Part shown: positions 7,027-14,016 of the stretch, piece after piece | Layout: each line of letters starts with the position of its first letter | Position numbering within the stretch: the first letter of the stretch is position 1 | From: JACZWL01 sp046756445 | GTDB lineage: Bacteria; Pseudomonadota; Gammaproteobacteria; Steroidobacterales; Woeseiaceae | Direction of reading: 5' to 3' | Length of the DNA stretch: 15,415 nt | Assembly: GCA_046756445.1 (NCBI GenBank) | Contig: JBHHWI010000071.1 | Location: forward strand, 1 to 15,415 | Position numbers and translations under genes: made by a program | Notes under the pieces: generated by a model | Database searches by the model: none | What the model saw: the letters and a program-made list of their open reading frames with translations, nothing else | Told to the model about the DNA's origin: nothing

Positions 7027-8505
7027 TCAAAACAGCCAGCCGTCGGGGCCGGAGATACTGTGGTATTCCTGAAATTCGAGCACGCCCTCGAGACCTAGGT
7101 TCCTGCCGATGCCGCTGCGCTTGAAGCCGCCGAAAGGACCGCGATTGTCCTGGGCCAGCGGCCCGTGCCCGTTCAGGTAGGTGTAGCCGGCCTCGAGCCG
7201 TCTTGCTACCCGCTCCGCCCGGTCCCTGTCCTGGGTCCACACCGATGAGCAAAGGCCGTATTCGGAGTCGTTGGCCATGGCGATGGCCTCCTCCTCGGTA
7301 TCGAAGGGAATGACCGGCAGCGCCGGACCGAACTGTTCCTCTTTCACGACATCCAGAGCGGCATCCGGATCGAACACCAGGGCCGGTTTCTGAAAGTAGC
7401 CCGCCTCGTACAGGCGCTCGTCGGGCACCTCGCCGTACTCCCGTACGTCCGCACCCTGCTCGCGCGCCTGGGCGAGCATGCCGGTCACCACCTCGTGCTG
7501 ACTCTTGTTATTGACCGGACCCATGGTCGTCTCCGGCAGCAGCGGATCGCCCACGACCTGGCGCGAGGCCACCGCAGTCAGGCCCTGGCTCAGTTCATCG
7601 TATCGGGACCGGTGCACGTAGAGCCGTTTCAAGGCCATGCAGATCTGGCCCGAGGTCATGAATGCCGCCAGATAAATGCGCATGAATGCCCCTTCATCGA
7701 GCACCGCGTCTTCCAGAAATATGCCGGCATCGTTGCCGCCCAGCTCTAGGGTCACCGGCGTCAGGTTTTCCGCGGCCACGCGCATGACATGCCGGCCGAC
7801 GGCTATGCTGCCGGTGAAATTGATCTTCCTGACCAGCGGATGCGACAACAACGGATCGCCGATCGTGGACGCGGATCCGGTTACCACGTTGAGCACGCCC
7901 GGCGGCAGACTCTCGGCGATTTTCCTTATGGTCAGCGTCGGCGCCATGGCCGAGTTCCTCGACGGCTTGACCACACAGGTGTTCCCCGCCAGCAGGGCCT
8001 GGGGCAGCTTGGCGCCGAGGATCGACAGCGGCCAGTTCCATGGGGTGATCAACGCGGCCACGCCGCGCGGCTGACGCGTGATGATGGTGTCGAACGGCGG
8101 GCCTTTGAGTTCGTCGTCGGCCGCCAGTCGCTCGGCCATCGCGGCGCATCCCAGAAACCGGTCGCCCAGTCGGGTCATCTCGATCGTGGACTCCTTGAGA
8201 ATCTTGCCGTGTTCGCGGGTAAACAGTTCGATCCTGAAATCGAGATCGGCCGTGTCCGCGGTAAGATGTTCGGCAATCTTCTTCAGGTAGTCGGCGCGTT
8301 GGGTGTACGACAAAGCGGCCCATGCCGGGAATGCCGCATGCGCCGCCTTGCACGCAGCATCGATGTCATCGGCCGTGGCGCTGGCGGCTTCGCCGACCAG
8401 TTCATCGGGGCGCGCGGGATTGTACAGTTCATAGTAGTCCGCGGCCTGTCGTTCCTCGCCGTCAATATAGAGTTCGGTTCTCTGGGTACTGTTCGCGCCG
8501 CCCAT
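7027..8505 (-). CDS. NAD(P)-dependent aldehyde dehydrogenase
   Basis: A 492-residue cytoplasmic aldehyde dehydrogenase that oxidises an aldehyde to its acid. All family landmarks are present: the oxyanion Asn in ITPWNWPL (N157), VVKPS (K180), the FTGS turn (230-233), catalytic Glu254 in LELGGND, catalytic Cys289 in SGQICM, EEQFGP (389-394) and PFGGFKRSGIGR near the C-terminus. The start at 8505 has GGAG (complement of 8513-8516) seven bases upstream. Within the superfamily it looks like the broad succinate-semialdehyde / aromatic aldehyde dehydrogenase group, but I cannot assign the substrate. It is followed by the exported esterase and is divergent from an aromatic-acid transporter, so an aromatic aldehyde is a reasonable guess. 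Confidence 0.93.
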   Translation of the reverse strand: MGGANSTQRTELYIDGEERQAADYYELYNPARPDELVGEAASATADDIDAACKAAHAAFPAWAALSYTQRADYLKKIAEHLTADTADLDFRIELFTREHGKILKESTIEMTRLGDRFLGCAAMAERLAADDELKGPPFDTIITRQPRGVAALITPWNWPLSILGAKLPQALLAGNTCVVKPSRNSAMAPTLTIRKIAESLPPGVLNVVTGSASTIGDPLLSHPLVRKINFTGSIAVGRHVMRVAAENLTPVTLELGGNDAGIFLEDAVLDEGAFMRIYLAAFMTSGQICMALKRLYVHRSRYDELSQGLTAVASRQVVGDPLLPETTMGPVNNKSQHEVVTGMLAQAREQGADVREYGEVPDERLYEAGYFQKPALVFDPDAALDVVKEEQFGPALPVIPFDTEEEAIAMANDSEYGLCSSVWTQDRDRAERVARRLEAGYTYLNGHGPLAQDNRGPFGGFKRSGIGRNLGLEGVLEFQEYHSISGPDGWLF

Positions 8506-8602
8506 GTCGATGCTCCGGCTTCATTTTTTTGCCACGGTACACCAGCAGGTCGAGGTTTTCATTCCTGTTTTTTTCCCGCTGCGAAACGGTGAACGCGCAT
8601 CA

Positions 8603-8687
8603 TGCACTTTATTTCTTATTGAACGCAGAACACCGATCACGGCTTTGGCGGTTTGACATTCACGCTACAGTGAGCGCATAAAGTGCA
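8603..8687. repeat. Perfect 10-bp inverted repeat in the divergent promoter region
   Basis: TGCACTTTAT at 8603-8612 is the exact reverse complement of ATAAAGTGCA at 8678-8687, with 75 bp between arm starts. The right arm covers the -10 region of the transporter promoter and includes a GTGCAC palindrome (8683-8688). The two arms point to the two divergent genes. They may be operator half-sites for a looping regulator or mirror-image promoter elements; the regulator is not encoded in the window. Confidence 0.5.
8653..8682 (+). promoter_or_regulatory. Sigma70-like promoter for the MFS transporter
   Basis: TTGACA (8653-8658) is a perfect -35 box, followed after 18 bp by CATAAA (8677-8682) as the -10. 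This would start transcription near 8689, giving a leader of about 20 bases that contains the AGGAG ribosome site at 8698-8702. The -10 lies inside the right arm of the inverted repeat, so a repressor there would block the polymerase. Confidence 0.5.
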
Positions 8688-8710
8688 CACCGTTCTCAGG
8701 AGCAAGCCTC

Positions 8711-10048
8711 ATGTCTGATTCCGCGGCCCCCGAATTGGCGAGCAATGTCGTTGCCGAGGTCATCGATAACGGCCAGGTCAGCGGCCAGCAATTGCTCGTC
8801 GTCGGGCTCTGCATGTTCTTCAACATGCTCGACGGTTTCGATATAACCGCGATGGCGATCGTTGCCGGCGCAGTGTCGCAGGAATTGCAGCTCACCCCCG
8901 ACCGGCTGGGCCTGATCTTCAGTTTTGCGCTTGCCGGCATGATGGCCGGCGCAATGTTTCTCGCACCGGTGTCCGACATCATCGGCCGCCGCAAACTGAT
9001 TATTTTCTGCGTGGCGCTGGTCGGCGTTTCCATTCTTTTCACGGCCAACGCCGGCAGTCTCGCGGAATTCATATTCCTGCGATTCATCAGCGGTCTCGGC
9101 GCCGGCGCCATGCTCGCCTGCCAGGCCGCGCTGGCCGCCGAGTACAGTCCCGAAAAATATCGCTCGCTGTCGGTCGCCAGCACCACCGCGGGTTATCCGC
9201 TCGGCGCGGTGATGACGGCGGTCGTTGCGGGATTCATCATGCCGGAGTACGGCTGGCGCGGCATTTTCTGGTTCGGTGGCGGCATCACCATGGCGATGGT
9301 GGTCGTCGCCTGGGCATTCATCCCGGAGTCACTCAAGTACCTGTTCGAGCGCCGGCCGGCAAATGCCTTGAAGCGCGTCAACGATATTCTCGGCAAGCTG
9401 AAGAAAGACAGGCTCGATGCATTGCCGGCCGTGACGAGTGCAGCCTCGCCGCATTCAAAAGGACTCGTCGCAAGCATGATGAGTCTGCTTGCCAGCAAGC
9501 ACCGCGTCGCGACCCTGATGCTCTGGACGACGTTCTTCCTCTGTTTCAGCACGCTCTATTTTCTGATGAGCTGGATTCCGAAACTGATGGAGGACACCGG
9601 TTACTCGGCGGAGACCGGTCATTTCGCGTTCTTTCTGTTCAATCTGGGCGGCGTCATCGGCATATTCACGCTCGGAACCTTGTCGACCCGCTGGAAGTTG
9701 ACCAACCTGGTGTTCGCTTTTCTGTTCTCCTCGGCCGTGTGCATGGTCATCTTTGCCTCGGTGCCGAATCAACTGACCCTGTTGATGGTGGTCATCTTCC
9801 TCATGGGCATTCTTCAGCAAGGCGGCTTCACGGGCCTTTATGCGGTCGCGGCCAAGGTGTATCCGACCGAGATTCGCAGCACCGGCATCGGCTGGGCGAT
9901 CGGTCTGGGCAGATCGGGTGCGGTGGTCGGCCCGGCGGCGGCCGGATTCCTGATCGCCGCCGGACTCAGCATGTCCGCCAACTACTTCGTGTTCGCGGTG
10001 CCGATGGCGATCGGCGGGCTGATTTCCTACTGGCTCAAGGTCAGGTAG
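8711..10048 (+). CDS. MFS aromatic acid:H+ symporter (AAHS / PcaK-BenK type)
   Basis: A 445-residue inner-membrane protein with the 12-helix layout of the major facilitator superfamily; it probably imports benzoate, hydroxybenzoate or a related aromatic acid with protons. The AAHS hallmark DGFD (41-44) sits in helix 1, with VSDIIGRRK (87-95) in the 2-3 loop, RFISGLGAGAM in helix 4 and the PES motif after helix 6. A charged cytoplasmic loop separates the two halves, and YPTEIRSTGIGWAIGLGR is the conserved 10-11 region. The length matches PcaK. AGGAG (8698-8702) lies eight bases before the ATG. It is divergent from the aldehyde dehydrogenase, and the benzoyl-CoA genes nearby make an aromatic acid the likely substrate. 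No aromatic acid:CoA ligase is in the window. Confidence 0.9.
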   Translation: MSDSAAPELASNVVAEVIDNGQVSGQQLLVVGLCMFFNMLDGFDITAMAIVAGAVSQELQLTPDRLGLIFSFALAGMMAGAMFLAPVSDIIGRRKLIIFCVALVGVSILFTANAGSLAEFIFLRFISGLGAGAMLACQAALAAEYSPEKYRSLSVASTTAGYPLGAVMTAVVAGFIMPEYGWRGIFWFGGGITMAMVVVAWAFIPESLKYLFERRPANALKRVNDILGKLKKDRLDALPAVTSAASPHSKGLVASMMSLLASKHRVATLMLWTTFFLCFSTLYFLMSWIPKLMEDTGYSAETGHFAFFLFNLGGVIGIFTLGTLSTRWKLTNLVFAFLFSSAVCMVIFASVPNQLTLLMVVIFLMGILQQGGFTGLYAVAAKVYPTEIRSTGIGWAIGLGRSGAVVGPAAAGFLIAAGLSMSANYFVFAVPMAIGGLISYWLKVR

Positions 10049-10159
10049 CCCGGCAAGGCCGCAGAGCGACAGCCCGGTCGAACCCCGCCAGCACTGCGTC
10101 CCCTGCCCGACCGGCTCATCGCCCCACGAGCATCCGGTTCCCGCGATGTTAGAATAAAC

Positions 10160-10175
10160 TGTACTGATAATTACA
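10160..10175 (+). promoter_or_regulatory. AT-rich promoter/operator candidate before the RdhA-like gene
   Basis: An AT-rich island stands out from the GC-rich spacer. TGTA (10160-10163) and TACA (10172-10175) form a small inverted repeat with eight bases between, enclosing GATAAT (10166-10171), a good -10 match. Transcription from it would start only about six bases before the ATG at 10184, and there is no Shine-Dalgarno. No -35 match is visible, which would fit an activated promoter. It does not match the CprK dehalobox or an FNR site. Confidence 0.3.
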
Positions 10176-10183
10176 CATTCTGC

Positions 10184-12400
10184 ATGATATTTTTTTCCAA
10201 CAAATCGAGGCCGTATCACCTGGGGCCCTACCCGTTGGAGCGTCGTCCGCGCGATCCGGCCATCCTCGCCGCCGAGCTCGCCAGGCCGAAGACCCCGCGA
10301 CCGGGCACCGGCCCGCAGGCAGCCGAAGGATTCGGCGCATCGCTCGCCCGGTATCACCGGATTTTTCACGCGCTGCGCCACGACGACAGCGCGTCGGCGA
10401 AAGCGCCCGTGCCCGACGATCCCGAACGACGCATGATCGACATCAAGGGCTCGGCTTATTTTCTCAATGCGAGCCAGGTGGGGATTTGTGAGCTTGCCGA
10501 TGGCTGCTGGCTGGAAGGCGCCACGCCGCCGGGTCACGGCCACGCCGTGGTCGTGCTGGTGGAACACGGCCGGGTGCCGGAGCAGGGCTCGCTGGCGCAC
10601 TCCTGGGTCGCGGAGTCCGTCGAGCGGACCGCTGAGTTTCGCGCTTACGAGATCGCCATCAGCATCGCCAGCCACATCCGGCTGATGGGGTTTTCGGCCG
10701 TGGCGCACGATCGCTCACACGGCGACGTCGATCTCGAGCGCCTGAGTGTGATGGCCGGCCTGGGCATCCGGTCCAACGGAATAGTGCGCAACCCCTACCT
10801 CGATGAGCGCTTCGAGGTCTGCGCGGTAAGCACGGATTACGAGTTGCAAGCCGATCTGCCGCTGGAGCCAAGAGCGGCCGGAAAAGCCAGGGACCTCGCC
10901 TACTGGCTGGGCATCGGCGGCGCCGTCTCCGGCCTCGAGCGATGGCGTCAGCGCAGCCGGCCCACCCACCTGAGCAAGTTCGCCATGGAGACCGTGGATC
11001 GCGTCGATCGACCGACCACCCTGATCATCGACGACGAGGTCCCGCGGGTGCCGAAGCGCGCCTCGTTCTTCGACCGCGCCATCCACGGCGATCTCGGCGA
11101 GAAAACCCAGCGCGAGCGCAGCCGCTTCGCCTTCAAGCATCCCTTCGCGACCGCCATGCTCAGACAGATCGGCGCCATGGTGGAGCATCAGGACGGCGCG
11201 GTCGCCGGGAGCCCGGCGCCGTCCTGCGGCGATCCGGAGGAGAACACCCGGGCATTGAAGTCGCTGTCCTATTTCCTCGGCGCCGAGCTGACCGGCGTCT
11301 GCGAGGTCCCCGACTACGCCTGGTATTCTCACGGCGACGGCGGCGTGCCGATCGACTGTCATCACAAATATGCCGTGGTCATGCTGATCGATCAGGAATA
11401 CGACACCATGGAGGGCGCCTCGGGCGACGATTTCATCTCCGGCGCCCAGTCCATGCGCGCCTACATGCGCGGCGCGGTGGTCGCCGGCATCATGGCGGAT
11501 CACCTGCGCTCGCTCGGCTTTTCCGCCCGGGCCCAGACCAACGCCGATTCCGAGGTCCTGCACATCCCCTTGATCCTGCTCGCCGGGCTCGGCGAGCTGA
11601 GCCGCATCGGCGAGCTGGTGCTCAACCCCTTCGTCGGCCCGCGCTTCAAGTCCGTGGTCATGACCACCGACATGCCGCTCACTCCTGACAAGCCCATCGA
11701 CTTCGGCCTGCAGTACTTCTGTTCCAACTGCCTGAAGTGCGCGCGGGAGTGCCCCTGCGACGCAATCTCCTGGGGCGAGCCGGTCATGTTCAACGGCTAC
11801 GAGATGTGGAAGATCGACGCCGAGCGATGCGCACGCTACCGGTTGACCAACCGGCGCGGCCTGGCCTGCGGCCGCTGCATGAAGACCTGCCCGCTGAACA
11901 AGGTGGTCACCTGGGACGGGCCGATCGCCACCCAGGTCGCGAGCTGGCTGGGTATCAATGCCCGCTGGCTCAAGCCCTACCTGGTGCCGGTCGCGACCCG
12001 GCTCGACGACTGGCTGGGCCACGGCATCCGCAACCCGGCCAAGAAATGGTGGCTGGATCTCGAGATCGTGGACGGCGTGTGCGTGACGCCCCCGCACGGC
12101 GTCAATAGACGGGATCTGAACCTGAACCGACACGTCGATCCTGAAAAACAAAGCATCGCCTACTACAACGCCGACCTCATGCCGCCGCCGAACAGCCACG
12201 GCATCCCTTATCCCCCCGATCGCAAGGCGGCGATCGCCGCGGGCGAACGCCTCGAGACCCCGGCCCAGGCGCGGGTCCGGATGAGCGCCGGCGGGCCCAG
12301 GCCAACGCACTACGTGCCGACGCCGCCCATGCCGCGATCCGAGACGCCGCAGGCGGACAACATCGCCTTCGATCCGTACAGGAAGGCAGGCTCGAAGTAG
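10184..12400 (+). CDS. Tandem-domain reductive dehalogenase-like protein (corrinoid / 2x[4Fe-4S])
   Basis: A 738-residue protein of the reductive dehalogenase (RdhA) type. Residues 511-570 carry the double cluster module: C513-x2-C516-x2-C519-x3-C523-P, then C549-x12-C562-x2-C565-x3-C569-P. Ahead of it lies the corrinoid-binding-type domain (about 352-505), with SYFLGAELTGVCEV, YAWYSH (Tyr381), LAGLGELSR, GPRFKSV and TTDMPL. Unusually, a second, diverged copy of this domain is at about 82-227 (AYFLNASQVGICEL, VMAGLGIRSNG, STDYELQADLPL), with Leu110 at the place of Tyr381 and no cluster module of its own. There is no twin-arginine signal and no rdhB anchor gene, so the enzyme is probably cytoplasmic, like the self-contained proteobacterial RdhA proteins; no fused flavin or 2Fe-2S reductase domain is seen. 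The C-terminal ~60 residues are proline-rich. QueG is excluded by size. The halogenated substrate, if any, is unknown. Confidence 0.82.
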   Translation: MIFFSNKSRPYHLGPYPLERRPRDPAILAAELARPKTPRPGTGPQAAEGFGASLARYHRIFHALRHDDSASAKAPVPDDPERRMIDIKGSAYFLNASQVGICELADGCWLEGATPPGHGHAVVVLVEHGRVPEQGSLAHSWVAESVERTAEFRAYEIAISIASHIRLMGFSAVAHDRSHGDVDLERLSVMAGLGIRSNGIVRNPYLDERFEVCAVSTDYELQADLPLEPRAAGKARDLAYWLGIGGAVSGLERWRQRSRPTHLSKFAMETVDRVDRPTTLIIDDEVPRVPKRASFFDRAIHGDLGEKTQRERSRFAFKHPFATAMLRQIGAMVEHQDGAVAGSPAPSCGDPEENTRALKSLSYFLGAELTGVCEVPDYAWYSHGDGGVPIDCHHKYAVVMLIDQEYDTMEGASGDDFISGAQSMRAYMRGAVVAGIMADHLRSLGFSARAQTNADSEVLHIPLILLAGLGELSRIGELVLNPFVGPRFKSVVMTTDMPLTPDKPIDFGLQYFCSNCLKCARECPCDAISWGEPVMFNGYEMWKIDAERCARYRLTNRRGLACGRCMKTCPLNKVVTWDGPIATQVASWLGINARWLKPYLVPVATRLDDWLGHGIRNPAKKWWLDLEIVDGVCVTPPHGVNRRDLNLNRHVDPEKQSIAYYNADLMPPPNSHGIPYPPDRKAAIAAGERLETPAQARVRMSAGGPRPTHYVPTPPMPRSETPQADNIAFDPYRKAGSK

Positions 12401-12464
12401 CCGAACAATGGCGCCCTGTCCGGGCTATCATCGACTGCCTCTGCAATCGCATTCCTCAAAGGTC

Positions 12465-13310
12465 ATGGCACGAGATCAATTCGATCCGGTCGCCGCAACA
12501 CGACAGGACTCCGATCCCGTCGAGGCGCGGCCGTCGGCCACAGTCGTCCTGGTTCGCAAAGGCGAGCCCGAGCCCCAGATCCTGATGGTCAGACGCAAGG
12601 CCGGCGACGCTTTCGGGGAGAGCTACACGTTTCCGGGCGGCGTGCTCGACCGTGACGAGTCTGCCGCGCGCGCCTTTTGCCGGGGAATGACGGCGCAAGA
12701 CGCAGATGCAGAGCTCGGGCTGGCAGGCGGCGGGCTGGATTTCTACAGCGCCGCCGCCCGGGAGCTGTTCGAGGAGACCGGCGTTTTGCTGGCGCAGGAC
12801 CCGCAAGGGGACTGGGCTTTCGCAGCCAACCCGGATGACGAACCGCTGCTTCACGAGCTGCGCACACAGCTCGACCGGGGAGACATCGGCTGGGCGGAGC
12901 TGCTGCGGACACACGATCTTTATATCGCCTGCGATGCCCTGCACTACTTCGCCTTCTGGGAGACGCCGTTACGATTGCTCAAACGCTGGGCGGCACGCTT
13001 TTTTCTGGCCGAGATGCCGCCCGGTCAGGAGGCACAACACGACGGCAGCGAGTTGACCGACAGCACCTGGATGACAGCCGCGCAAGTGCTGGCAACAGCG
13101 AATGACGGCGACATGAAACTGCCCTTCCCGACCCGTACCACACTGAAGAGCCTCTCGGAAATCGCAACCGTCGAAAAGCTCCTGCGCTGGGCAAACGCCC
13201 GTGCAGAAAAAGGTATCCAAAAGATCCGGCCCGTCATACTCGAGGTCAACGGCAACAAGCGCTTCGTGATTCCCGGTGACCCCGATTACCCGAAGGACGG
13301 CGATCAATGA
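12465..13310 (+). CDS. NUDT19-like Nudix hydrolase, probable CoA / acyl-CoA diphosphatase
   Basis: A 281-residue Nudix protein. The Nudix box is split: FPGGVLDRDES (GGVL at 58-61, E65) and then, after 33 residues instead of the usual 7, R99-E100-L-F-E103-E104-T-G106. A long insertion inside the box is the mark of the NUDT19 type, whose mammalian member hydrolyses CoA and CoA esters. The metal-binding REL-x-EE-x-G residues are intact, and the first box is preceded by MVRRKAGDAFGES, resembling the CoA-Nudix approach. Start choice is uncertain: ATG 12465 has AAGG only two bases upstream, while an in-frame ATG at 12408 would add 19 non-conserved residues and follows the RdhA-like stop by seven bases. 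The nucleotide substrate is inferred from family and from the thioesterase that follows. Confidence 0.8.
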   Translation: MARDQFDPVAATRQDSDPVEARPSATVVLVRKGEPEPQILMVRRKAGDAFGESYTFPGGVLDRDESAARAFCRGMTAQDADAELGLAGGGLDFYSAAARELFEETGVLLAQDPQGDWAFAANPDDEPLLHELRTQLDRGDIGWAELLRTHDLYIACDALHYFAFWETPLRLLKRWAARFFLAEMPPGQEAQHDGSELTDSTWMTAAQVLATANDGDMKLPFPTRTTLKSLSEIATVEKLLRWANARAEKGIQKIRPVILEVNGNKRFVIPGDPDYPKDGDQ

Positions 13311-13356
13311 GGTCCGGGATCGTGAATCAAAACCATGATCACACCGACTGCATACC

Positions 13357-13366
13357 CTTATATAAG
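13357..13366 (+). promoter_or_regulatory. CTTATATAAG palindrome / -10 candidate before the thioesterase
   Basis: A 10-bp palindrome in the 61-bp gap after the Nudix gene contains TATAAG (13361-13366), a fair -10 box, with ATCACA (13338-13343) 17 bp upstream as a 4-of-6 match to -35. Transcription would begin at or next to the ATG at 13372, and no Shine-Dalgarno is present, suggesting a leaderless or very short-leader mRNA. The evidence is motif matching only. Confidence 0.3.
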
Positions 13367-13371
13367 ACAGC

Positions 13372-13791
13372 ATGAAGAGCACACTTATCGTACCCGTGGA
13401 ATTCGGTGACACCGATCCCGCCGCCATCGTCTTTTATCCGAACTTCTTTCGCTGGTTCGACGCCAGCGCCTGGCGCCTGTTCGTCAAAGCCGGGCTGACC
13501 CTCGACGTGTTTCAAAAGGAGTTCGGGCTGATCGGCGTGCCGATCGTCGAGGCAAGATCGACCTTCATCAGCCCCTTGCGTTTCGGCGACTCGGTCGAGA
13601 TCACCACCTACGTGGCATCCTGGAAGAACAAGTCTTTTGATCTCGCGCACGAGGTGCGCAAAGACGGCGAACTCTGCGCAAAGGGTCTCGAAATCCGGGT
13701 CTGCGCAGAAGGCCGCAAAGACGACTCCCGGGGCATTCGCGCAGTACCCATCGCCGACGAAATCAAACAACGCCTGTCAAAAGACGACTGA
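13372..13791 (+). CDS. Hotdog acyl-CoA thioesterase, 4-hydroxybenzoyl-CoA thioesterase type
   Basis: A 139-residue single hotdog domain. From memory it aligns well with the Pseudomonas CBS-3 4-hydroxybenzoyl-CoA thioesterase over the N-terminal half: EFGDTDPAAIVFYPNFFRW here, with the catalytic Asp of that enzyme (D17) matched by D15. Further shared blocks are KAGL, GVPIVEA, FGDSVEI and KSFDLAHEVR. It would hydrolyse an aromatic acyl-CoA to the acid and free CoA in the cytoplasm. In anaerobic or CoA-dependent aromatic degraders such enzymes release CoA from dead-end aryl-CoA esters; that role here is inference. Start: ATG at 13372, with no clear Shine-Dalgarno. A hairpin follows its stop. Other YbgC/FadM-type substrates remain possible. 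Confidence 0.87.
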   Translation: MKSTLIVPVEFGDTDPAAIVFYPNFFRWFDASAWRLFVKAGLTLDVFQKEFGLIGVPIVEARSTFISPLRFGDSVEITTYVASWKNKSFDLAHEVRKDGELCAKGLEIRVCAEGRKDDSRGIRAVPIADEIKQRLSKDD

Positions 13792-13795
13792 CCCC

Positions 13796-13814
13796 GATCA
13801 GGCAACCCCTGATT
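13796..13814 (+). terminator. Probable terminator after the thioesterase gene
   Basis: ATCAGG (13797-13802) pairs with CCTGAT (13808-13813) around a 5-base loop, extended by a G-T wobble, starting 5 bases after the stop codon at 13791. The following bases are pyrimidine-rich (TCGTCTCTCT) but lack a true T-run, so termination may be partial. Its place at the end of the RdhA-Nudix-thioesterase run supports the call. Confidence 0.42.
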
Positions 13815-14016
13815 CGTCTCTCTATGACCGCCACGGCAGCGAACAGCCCGACAACAAGTTCAATAGCGGCCGCAAACACACGGTGTGGCCGTCACCAAAC
13901 CATCGAAAAACAACGGATGAAGCCACCAACTTCCATTGGGCCACCTTGACCTACAAGCAGACGGTAAAACCTTCAAGAGATCACAGCTGCGACCGACAGG
14001 AGCCGGCCAGAAGGAG
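13815..14016. other. Intergenic region between convergent genes, no gene seen
   Basis: About 200 bases separate the thioesterase terminator from the end of the membrane-protein gene. I see no convincing reading frame, RNA gene or mobile element. A GCGGCCGC site and short GC-rich imperfect repeats are present. Open frames crossing here on either strand have no recognisable protein character. Confidence 0.5.

Noticed and set aside
8603..8687. BzdR/BoxR operator in the divergent promoter region
   Set aside because: TGCA occurs once in each arm but never as the TGCA-N6-TGCA pair those regulators need.
10150..10183. CprK dehalobox or FNR box before the RdhA-like gene
   Set aside because: The AT-rich stretch lacks the TTAAT-N4-ATTAA and TTGAT-N4-ATCAA layouts; only a short TGTA-N8-TACA dyad is present.
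9455..10708. A 417-codon minus-strand frame crossing the transporter end and the RdhA-like start
   Set aside because: It spans two well-supported plus-strand genes and reads as Arg/Gly/His-rich low-information sequence.
10715..12310. A 531-codon open frame on the minus strand inside the RdhA-like gene
   Set aside because: Its product has no recognisable motif or natural composition, whereas the plus-strand frame carries two full 4Fe-4S motifs. Long antisense frames are common in high-GC DNA.
10184..12400. Epoxyqueuosine reductase (QueG) identity for the Fe-S protein
   Set aside because: QueG is about half the length, has a single corrinoid domain and lacks the second domain copy; the C-x12-C-x2-C-x3-C second cluster motif and GPR/TTDMPL blocks fit RdhA better.
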